Origin: a virus
Strand: one strand, 5' to 3'
Length of the DNA: 45,196 bases
IMG/VR virus record: IMGVR_UViG_3300036046_000010
Coordinates: 1-45,196 of that record
Positions 39,955 through 45,196 of the stretch are shown piece after piece; the stretch's first letter is position 1, and each line of letters opens with the position of its first letter. The translations under genes were made by a program, and so were the position numbers. The notes under the pieces were generated by a model, which did no database searches, was not told the origin of the DNA, and saw only the letters and a program-made list of their open reading frames with translations.

Positions 39955-40902
39955 TCATCGGGCCGCAGTCGGTGTGAACTCCACCTTGATGTAGTCCCAA
40001 GAGCAGATGTTCGCGTAGGCGCTAGCACCCACGGTGCGCTTCATCTGGCACCCTGCCCCGGTCGATCTCCCTGCGGCAGTGGGTATGGTGGTGGTGATGG
40101 TCGCCACGAGCGTAGCATTCATGTAGAACTCTGCGCGCGTACCTGCTGCGTTCACGATGATGTCGAACTTGTACGTCGTGTTGATCGCAGCGAGTACCCC
40201 GGTATCAACCGCAGTCTCGGTGTTGTTCGAGCGGGTGACTGCCTGCCACTTCCCACCGTTGACGGCGTGGTTGTACCGGAAGTACACCCCGTCCGTCGCC
40301 TCGGTGCCTGTAGAGGTGACATCATGGAAACCAAAGCGCAGGGAGTAGTCTGCGTTTACCGCGTCGGAGAGGATCAGATGCCGGTAGCGCCCGGTTACCC
40401 GCGCGGCTCCAGTACCTAGCCGGATAGCGGTGGTCCCGAGCATCATCGAGAGGCCCCCGGCAGCGTTCGCCCCGAGGTTCATGCGGCCCCAGCCGATACC
40501 GGCGTCGTCCAAGTCGGTGGATAGCGCCCATGTGGCACTGGAGGTAACTCCGGCGCTCCAGTTGCTGTCCCCGACTATCTGCATGAAGTCGTTGCATACA
40601 GAGAAGGTCACGATGGGATCAACCGTCCCTGCCGGACCCTGCGGCCCGGTTGGGCCTTGTACACCCTGTATACCTTGGATTCCCTGAATGCCCTGCGGAC
40701 CCTGTGCACCGGCAGCGCCAGCAGCGCCGGGATTACCCTGCGGTCCCTGTGCCCCGGTGAGGGATGCAAGCCATGCCTCTTCGGTGCCAACGAAGCCTGC
40801 CGCCACCGCGATCTCGTAGGCCGACAGGCCGTCATCCCCGGGCGGCCCGGCAGGGCCAGTGCCTCCGCCCCCGCCGCCGGTGCTGAATGGATACATCGGC
40901 AT
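39955..40902 (-). CDS. Collagen-like fibre protein with C-terminal beta domain
   Basis: 315 aa. Order: Gly-rich start ([19 protein letters not shown]), a [24 protein letters not shown] module (residues 25-48), about 12 Gly-X-Y triplets ([13 protein letters not shown]), then a beta-sandwich-like domain (100-315) with lectin/jelly-roll character ([47 protein letters not shown]). Likely a secondary receptor-binding fibre on the virion. Domain order resembles phage collagen-like tail proteins. Adhesin role is inference. Confidence 0.78.
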   Translation of the reverse strand: MPMYPFSTGGGGGGTGPAGPPGDDGLSAYEIAVAAGFVGTEEAWLASLTGAQGPQGNPGAAGAAGAQGPQGIQGIQGIQGVQGPTGPQGPAGTVDPIVTFSVCNDFMQIVGDSNWSAGVTSSATWALSTDLDDAGIGWGRMNLGANAAGGLSMMLGTTAIRLGTGAARVTGRYRHLILSDAVNADYSLRFGFHDVTSTGTEATDGVYFRYNHAVNGGKWQAVTRSNNTETAVDTGVLAAINTTYKFDIIVNAAGTRAEFYMNATLVATITTTIPTAAGRSTGAGCQMKRTVGASAYANICSWDYIKVEFTPTAAR

Positions 40903-40904
40903 GG

Positions 40905-41159
40905 CTACACCACGTAGTAGACGACCGTGGTGGTGTCTACTCCCCTGATCCAGATGTTCTGAACAGTGGCCATGCGCTCCAGCGCCACGCCCGGTGGCAA
41001 CTTGAAGGCGCTAGCCGTGACCGGGTTATCACCGATGTACAGGTATATCTCAGCACCCTCAGCCCATATGATCCACGGGTCCTGGGCAGCGTCTGCGGGG
41101 AGCTTCTGCCACGACAGGGTGGTGGCCATCTGGCCAGTCCTATTACTGATCCGTGCCAT
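40905..41159 (-). CDS. Small beta-rich late protein, 84 aa
   Basis: Starts MARISNRTGQMATTLSWQKL (ATG 41159, GGAGG 6 nt upstream). The in-frame extension is rejected. Alternating hydrophobic strands (IIWAEGAEIYLYIGDNPV, VQNIWIRGVDTTTVVYYVV). Lies between the spanin and collagen-like genes. A minor virion or fibre component is plausible. Unnamed. Confidence 0.62.
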   Translation of the reverse strand: MARISNRTGQMATTLSWQKLPADAAQDPWIIWAEGAEIYLYIGDNPVTASAFKLPPGVALERMATVQNIWIRGVDTTTVVYYVV

Positions 41160-41493
41160 AGTTCCTCCTTCGGAAGCATCCCCGGATGTACCGGGCGATC
41201 TCCTGCGGGGATGGGATGAGGAGACCCGAGAACAGGCACAGCAGTGCCAGAACATATGGGTCGGTGGTGGTGTTCTTGACGGTTCCCGTCTGGTGGATGA
41301 CCTGGGCAGCAGGTGCCTCGATCTTCTGGTCCACTACAGTGGCCTGCATGGCCTGCGTGTTGGTCCTGCCTGCTTGGACGTTCGCCGCGACTTTGGGACC
41401 ACCCCCGGTCAGGAGACCTAGGGGGCTCGCGCCGCACGAGGCCAAGGTGATGCACAGCAGGAGTGCCGCGATCCATCGCTTGAGCCGTCTCAT
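41143..41493 (-). CDS. Unimolecular spanin (u-spanin) candidate
   Basis: 116 aa. The N-terminal lipoprotein signal MRRLKRWIAALLLCITLASC has lipobox LASC and lipid-bearing Cys20. Then comes a periplasmic stretch (21-78, Thr/Ala/Gln-rich) and a C-terminal transmembrane helix (79-94, VLALLCLFSGLLI) with a basic cytosolic tail. This outer-lipoprotein plus inner-membrane-anchor layout is that of T1 gp11-type u-spanins, which fuse the two membranes in the last lysis step. It lies immediately after holin (ATGA overlap) and endolysin. No Rz/Rz1 pair is seen elsewhere. Confidence 0.78.
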   Translation of the reverse strand: MRRLKRWIAALLLCITLASCGASPLGLLTGGGPKVAANVQAGRTNTQAMQATVVDQKIEAPAAQVIHQTGTVKNTTTDPYVLALLCLFSGLLIPSPQEIARYIRGCFRRRNYGTDQ

Positions 41494-41684
41494 CGGGTGC
41501 CCTGCTTGAACACCGCGTCGAGTGCGAAGGCTGCGCCACCGAACGTGAAGATCGGGAGCGTGAGGAACTCCGCGATCTGCTTCGCCTCCGGGGTCGATAC
41601 ACCCCAGACGAACATATACCCGAGGAACACGAACATCACCGCAGCGGTTTCCCGCTTGTAGGTCTTGAGGGCCTTGTCACTCAT
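41490..41684 (-). CDS. Holin-like membrane protein
   Basis: 64 aa. Two hydrophobic helices (about 14-29 and 41-57) with a charged N-terminus (MSDKALKTYKRET) and a basic end (KQGTR), a class II-type holin layout. Between endolysin and spanin, overlapping both (8 nt and ATGA). It would form the inner-membrane lesion that releases the endolysin. Family not named. Confidence 0.78.
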   Translation of the reverse strand: MSDKALKTYKRETAAVMFVFLGYMFVWGVSTPEAKQIAEFLTLPIFTFGGAAFALDAVFKQGTR

Positions 41685-42294
41685 AGACGTGCTCCAATGC
41701 GTACCAGTAGTTCGCTGCGTAGTCCGCGATCATGTCGCCGTTCTTCTTGGCGTCACCGTTGATGATGAGCCGGTCAGTGCGGTCGAACTCCGGGGACTTC
41801 ATGTTATCCGGCACCTCGTCGAGGCTGTACTTCGTGAACAGCCCCTCCTTCATCCCGATGAACAGGATGTCGAGGGAGTGCTTCCACTTAAGGGCGAGGT
41901 CCGGGTGCTGCTCCAGCTTAATGCGGAGGCGCTTGCCGAACTTCACGTAGTTCTCGTGCCAAGTGATCTGCACAAGTCCGCGCCCGTAGTACGACTGCCG
42001 GTAAGGCCCGGCGGGGAGCGCGTAGTTCGTGCGGATGATGCCCTTGGCGTGGAGGTTCGCCACAGCGCGCTGCGCAGAGGCGTCGGTCTTGACGAAGCCC
42101 TCGCGGAGCGGCTGCATCCGCCGCCCGGTCTCATGATGCACCGTGGCGAGCACGTACGCGAGGTCCGGGCGGCTGAACCCGTCAGCCACGCCGTACTCCA
42201 CGATCCGGGTCAGCCCGTCCACCTGCGGCTCCGTCAGGCGACCCCCGAACAGGGGCTTGCGGACGACTTGGAAGAAGGATGCCGGTACTGTCAT
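41677..42294 (-). CDS. Endolysin, GH19 chitinase/lysozyme-like
   Basis: 205 aa with GH19 hallmarks: AYVLATVHHETGRRMQPLREG (catalytic Glu55, second acid Glu65), YYGRGLVQITWHENYVKFG (the YxGRGxxQLT(W) motif) and INGDAKKNGDMI. It cleaves peptidoglycan glycan strands. No signal peptide, so export depends on the holin. Start overlaps the upstream stop by ATGA. Confidence 0.92.
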   Translation of the reverse strand: MTVPASFFQVVRKPLFGGRLTEPQVDGLTRIVEYGVADGFSRPDLAYVLATVHHETGRRMQPLREGFVKTDASAQRAVANLHAKGIIRTNYALPAGPYRQSYYGRGLVQITWHENYVKFGKRLRIKLEQHPDLALKWKHSLDILFIGMKEGLFTKYSLDEVPDNMKSPEFDRTDRLIINGDAKKNGDMIADYAANYWYALEHVYE

Positions 42295-42713
42295 GCAGTC
42301 TCCGCCTCGAAGGCCGCGAGCTTCGCTTCCGCGTCTTGGAGTTGCTTCACGAGGCGCTCCACGCTGCGTTTGGCATCAGCCCGCGCAACGTACTTCGCGG
42401 CTGCCGCCTGGTTCTCCAGAGCCGCCGCGCGCTGAGCGGCCTCGTTCTGCTGGTCCTCCAGACAGGTAGCGCCGTGCTCGGCGAGGCAGCGCAGGACGCC
42501 GATCACGACCTCCAGCTTGTCCGGGTCGCCATGCACGCGGCCCACGGCCTTGGCCCCCTCGACGCGCAGCGCCGTGGTGATGCCGTAGGGGTCGTGCGGC
42601 CACTCGATTGCAGTCGGGTTCGTCACCCGCCCGGAAACCTGCCGGTCGAGTGCCTCGACAATGACCGCCGGGGGTGCAGCCGTGGTCTGCACGGGTGCAG
42701 TCTCTTTTGCCAT
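42291..42713 (-). CDS. Hypothetical coiled-coil protein between TerL and endolysin
   Basis: 140 aa. Beta/loop N-terminal half (VIVEALDRQVSGRVTNPTAIEW, GITTALRVEGAKAVGRVHG), then a long coiled coil (87-138, Ala/Gln/Glu/Lys rich). No membrane helix, so not an Rz. Position next to lysis genes may be incidental. ATGA overlap with endolysin. Confidence 0.65.
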   Translation of the reverse strand: MAKETAPVQTTAAPPAVIVEALDRQVSGRVTNPTAIEWPHDPYGITTALRVEGAKAVGRVHGDPDKLEVVIGVLRCLAEHGATCLEDQQNEAAQRAAALENQAAAAKYVARADAKRSVERLVKQLQDAEAKLAAFEAETA

Positions 42714-42723
42714 TGGGTTGTCC

Positions 42724-44523
42724 TCAGATCTTTCGCCGCATACGCGAGAGCGCGTTCGGCTGGTTGCTGGTCTTGAAGAAGCTGTTCCAGCCGGGCACGG
42801 GTCTACCGTTCCCCAGGGGGTTCTTCATCATGTCGTTATAGCGGGACTGCGCTGCCCTAGCTCGGGCCTTGAACTCGTCCTGTGCGAGGTGCGCCGTCCA
42901 GAAGCGTACTGATCCCGCGAGGGCGTCTAGCCGGTCGTCATGGATCAGCGCGCCCTTTTCCCGCGTGATCCGGGATAGCTGGTAGAACACGCTGTACGAC
43001 GAGCGCTGCTCTATCGGGTACTTCCGGCACTCGTTGATGTCCTTCTCCAACAGGGAGAGGTCCGCAACTAGCCGGTTAGAGCCTATGACGGGCTCTAGTA
43101 CGTCGATGATGCGAAGCTCCTTCTGCCCGCTCTCCCACACATCTTCTATGTGGCAGGCGTGTTTTCGGAGCAAATTCGGCCTCCAGACAGAGGCAAGTGC
43201 CCCGTTCCCGAAGTTCTTCTCCACGTCTATCCGGGAGGGCTTCCACTTCGCGGCCACCTCCGTGAGCATGTCGAGGCTCCCGGCGTCCAAGCCGCCGGGA
43301 ACACCGCCGATGTCCACCCAGAAAACGCGCCCGGCGAGGAACTTCGTGACCGCGTAGGCCGTCTCGTCCCCGTTCTGGCCACCCCCGGCGGGGTCCACGT
43401 ACATATGCGTGTCTTGGAAGTTACCGAACTCGGTGCCGAAGCTTGCTGCCCGGTAATAGCTGTCCGCGATTGGCCAATCCATCGGGGTCTGAATGAAGGT
43501 CTCGTTCCCCGGCTGGAAGTGGATTTCCAGCGGTGCCGACTTCTGTGCGACGTGCATGAACACGAGCTTGTCCGCCTTGAGCGGGAAGCGGTGCGCGTCC
43601 ATGAGGCGCGTGTCGAGCATGTGCTGCAACTGGAAGTACGCCCGGCCCTGGTCGATCTCCTTGGCCGTGAGTAGCCCCTCGCCGAGCAATGCCGGGTCGG
43701 TGGGCTTCCCCCGGTCGCCCATGGGGCCACCGCCAAGCTGGACCGCAGGAGAACGCGCCAGCATCTCCCGGATGATCGGGGCGAGGTGCGCGCCGTAGTT
43801 CTGGAGCTCCTCCCCGGTCGGATATCGTCCCGGCCATATGCGGATATCGAAGCCCCGACTGACGAGCCCGTTGTAGATGCTGTCCACCGACTGCGGGGTG
43901 CCGAGGTAGATGATGTCTCCGGTCGAGCAGATTGAGGTGAAGTCGCGGGTGAGGTGCCGGAGGCGCTCGCGCTGGACTTCCGTGGCGCTGTTCTTGGCGC
44001 TCTCCACGTCATCCGCGATGAGCACGTCAGCGCGCTTACCCTGCATGTTCGAGGTGATCCCGATGCAAGCGATGCTCGGGGACTTCTCCGGTCCCTTGAG
44101 TTCATGGTGCACGTCGAACGCCTTGACCGACACGCGGTCGCCGGCGGACCTATCCGGGCGGAGGCATTCAAGCTCCTCCATCCCCATGATGATCTGGATG
44201 ATCCAGTTCGCGATCTCGGTCGCCATGTCGGAGCCGGAGGACACGATCAGGACCCGCGTGGTGGGGTCGTGGATCATGCGCCAGACGGCATAGCACGCGG
44301 TGATGGTGGTCTTGGCTTGACCGCGCTGCGCCTGGATCATGCGGTACTTAGGCCCATGCTCCAGATAGCGCGCGATGTCGAGTTGCAGCGGGGTGCAGGT
44401 GAAGCCGAGCAATCCGGTGATGACATCATAGAGGAACGGGCCGAACTCCTTGTACTCCTCGCGGAGCATGTCGAGTTCTCGCCAGCGTTCACCGGGGGCG
44501 AACGGGCGCCCCTCCTCAGCCAT
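42724..44523 (-). CDS. Terminase large subunit (T7 gp19-like)
   Basis: 599 aa (T7 gp19 is 586). ATPase: Walker A RGQAKTT (67-73) and Walker B VLIADD (168-172), followed by the C-motif region. Nuclease: HMYVDPAGGGQNGDETAYAV with the first metal-binding Asp and VEKNFGNGA. It translocates and cuts concatemeric DNA at the portal. Start overlaps TerS by 8 nt. Confidence 0.95.
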   Translation of the reverse strand: MAEEGRPFAPGERWRELDMLREEYKEFGPFLYDVITGLLGFTCTPLQLDIARYLEHGPKYRMIQAQRGQAKTTITACYAVWRMIHDPTTRVLIVSSGSDMATEIANWIIQIIMGMEELECLRPDRSAGDRVSVKAFDVHHELKGPEKSPSIACIGITSNMQGKRADVLIADDVESAKNSATEVQRERLRHLTRDFTSICSTGDIIYLGTPQSVDSIYNGLVSRGFDIRIWPGRYPTGEELQNYGAHLAPIIREMLARSPAVQLGGGPMGDRGKPTDPALLGEGLLTAKEIDQGRAYFQLQHMLDTRLMDAHRFPLKADKLVFMHVAQKSAPLEIHFQPGNETFIQTPMDWPIADSYYRAASFGTEFGNFQDTHMYVDPAGGGQNGDETAYAVTKFLAGRVFWVDIGGVPGGLDAGSLDMLTEVAAKWKPSRIDVEKNFGNGALASVWRPNLLRKHACHIEDVWESGQKELRIIDVLEPVIGSNRLVADLSLLEKDINECRKYPIEQRSSYSVFYQLSRITREKGALIHDDRLDALAGSVRFWTAHLAQDEFKARARAAQSRYNDMMKNPLGNGRPVPGWNSFFKTSNQPNALSRMRRKI

Positions 44524-44860
44524 GTTGCACCTTCAAGGTGGACAGGTCCACGATGTTCCCGCGCTTTTCGCGGCGTTCTGCGAGCCTACGCTCCTGATCG
44601 GAAAGCTCCGTGATCTGCTCGTTGTCGAAGCTGATGCTGTTGTCCTTGAGGAACTTCGTGATCGCCGAGAGCATCGCCGGGTTCGGCATAGCACCATCCG
44701 CCAGAAGCTCTCGGAGAACGTCGTCCTCGATCTGGCTGGGGTCCACGGTATCCACCGCGTCCAGCCGGGCCTCATATCGGGAGAGCACCTTCTGGAACAC
44801 CGCAGTGATCTTCATGTGCAGCGCGCCGAGGGCCTTCTCGTTTGCTGATCCCTTGGCCAT
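44516..44860 (-). CDS. Terminase small subunit (T7 gp18-like)
   Basis: 114 aa directly before TerL, overlapping it by 8 nt. Helical, DNA-binding-type small subunit (ALHMKITAVFQKVLSRYEARLD, ISFDNEQITELSDQERRLAERREKRG). Sequence pattern and order match T7 gp18 (89 aa). It recognises packaging sites and stimulates TerL. Confidence 0.87.
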   Translation of the reverse strand: MAKGSANEKALGALHMKITAVFQKVLSRYEARLDAVDTVDPSQIEDDVLRELLADGAMPNPAMLSAITKFLKDNSISFDNEQITELSDQERRLAERREKRGNIVDLSTLKVQHG

Positions 44861-45090
44861 TACAGTAGCCCTAGCTTGCGGAAGATGACGGTGATGGTGG
44901 TGGGGACGGCAACGCCAAGCCCGGCAGTGAGCACCCCGATCCGGGTGGCAAAGCCCTCCAGTCGGGTAGTCCTCTCCTCCAGCTTTGTCATGCGCCCGGC
45001 CTGCTTCTCACTCGCCTCAACCAGTTTCTTGATGTTCGCGTCCATCCCACCAAGCAGGAAGTGCAGCGTCTCTTGGGGGTTGTCCGCCAT
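44860..45090 (-). CDS. Holin-like coiled-coil/membrane protein (T7 gp17.5 position)
   Basis: 76 aa. A coiled coil (18-46) is followed by one transmembrane helix (about 51-70, IGVLTAGLGVAVPTTITVIF) and a short basic end. Small proteins of this layout (XhlA-like) act in lysis, and the slot between fibre and TerS is that of the T7 holin gene 17.5. A second holin candidate lies at 41490. Start overlaps the terminal repeat. TerS start overlaps its stop. Confidence 0.7.
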   Translation of the reverse strand: MADNPQETLHFLLGGMDANIKKLVEASEKQAGRMTKLEERTTRLEGFATRIGVLTAGLGVAVPTTITVIFRKLGLL

Positions 45091-45107
45091 GTTGACCTCT
45101 GAATAGG

Positions 45108-45137
45108 AAAAAGGCCGGAACTCTTGCGAGCCCGGCC
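45108..45137 (-). terminator. Rho-independent terminator (repeat copy)
   Basis: Second copy of the 39-68 terminator, within the terminal repeat. Stem 45113-45137, U-tract 45108-45112. Confidence 0.85.
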
Positions 45138-45162
45138 CCGTGTGGCTGCTTGGGTGCCGCCG

Positions 45163-45196
45163 CTATCTGCGCGAGAGCTTCCCGATGAGCATCTTG
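45163..45196 (-). CDS. 3' end of the peptidase-like gene (repeat copy)
   Basis: The last codons and TAG of the gene encoded in full at 94-459, repeated because of the terminal overlap. Runs off the right edge. Confidence 0.8.
   Translation of the reverse strand, partial: KMLIGKLSRR

Larger units (their letters stand above)
45071..45196. repeat. Terminal direct repeat, right copy
   Basis: Identical to 2-127. See the left copy. Shows the contig is circular or circularly permuted. Confidence 0.9.

Noticed and set aside
42291-42713. Candidate Rz (i-spanin) because of its coiled coil near the endolysin
   Set aside because: No N-terminal membrane helix and no embedded Rz1 lipoprotein. The lipoprotein/TM protein at 41143-41493 is a better spanin.

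Overview
The window is essentially one complete circularly assembled genome of a T7-like (Autographivirales-type) podovirus. It is about 45.07 kb unique, because bases 2-127 recur at 45071-45196. Every convincing gene lies on the minus strand, so transcription reads from high to low coordinates and continues across the window ends. Base composition is GC-rich (by eye roughly 60% or more), with Shine-Dalgarno sites and many ATGA/TGATG/GTGA stop-start overlaps. This fits a Gram-negative, possibly alphaproteobacterial, host. The host is inferred from composition and gene style only.

Layout in transcription order. (1) A gene-poor region of about 1.9 kb (37.18-39.16 kb) is full of inverted repeats, direct repeats and CTAG tetranucleotides. 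(2) An early module (37.18-33.16 kb) holds small, mostly unassigned proteins, several of them membrane proteins, in tightly overlapping order. (3) A lysogeny block (33.35-31.40 kb) has a complete tyrosine integrase, a small gene on each side, and a winged-helix-like protein. (4) A replication module (31.3-19.85 kb) holds primase, DnaB-type helicase, a T5-A1-like metallophosphatase, dNMP kinase, family A DNA polymerase, an ssDNA-binding-like protein, 5'-3' exonuclease, two small membrane proteins, a zinc ribbon, endonuclease VII and a methyltransferase-like protein. (5) A single-subunit RNA polymerase sits immediately before the structural genes, the phiKMV-type position rather than the T7 early position. 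(6) The structural module (17.3-0.09 kb) has acetyltransferase, portal, scaffold, capsid, tail tubular A and B, three internal virion proteins, tail fibre and two accessory genes. (7) Packaging, lysis and a distal virion cassette (45.09-39.16 kb) hold a holin-like protein, TerS, TerL, GH19 endolysin, holin, a unimolecular-spanin candidate, two collagen-like proteins and two small beta-rich proteins.

The combination of a T7-type polymerase and an integrase with all catalytic residues suggests a phage that can integrate. I see no CI-like repressor. The main unexplained signals are regulatory. An octamer GGTTAGCC/GGCTAACC is concentrated near the integrase and in the gene-poor region. A 12-bp perfect hairpin at 38.95 kb carries a loop identical to the leader sequence just before two early start codons, so its plus-strand copy would be antisense to them. 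A paired-hairpin leader occurs twice. A CATTAGAYGAAGGG motif occurs at three transcription-unit boundaries. Two otherwise unrelated DNA-binding proteins end in the same C-terminal tail (DPLAxLG). Several genes are too short for ordinary ORF calling and were found by reading the overlaps. One has a one-base frameshift at a C6 run.
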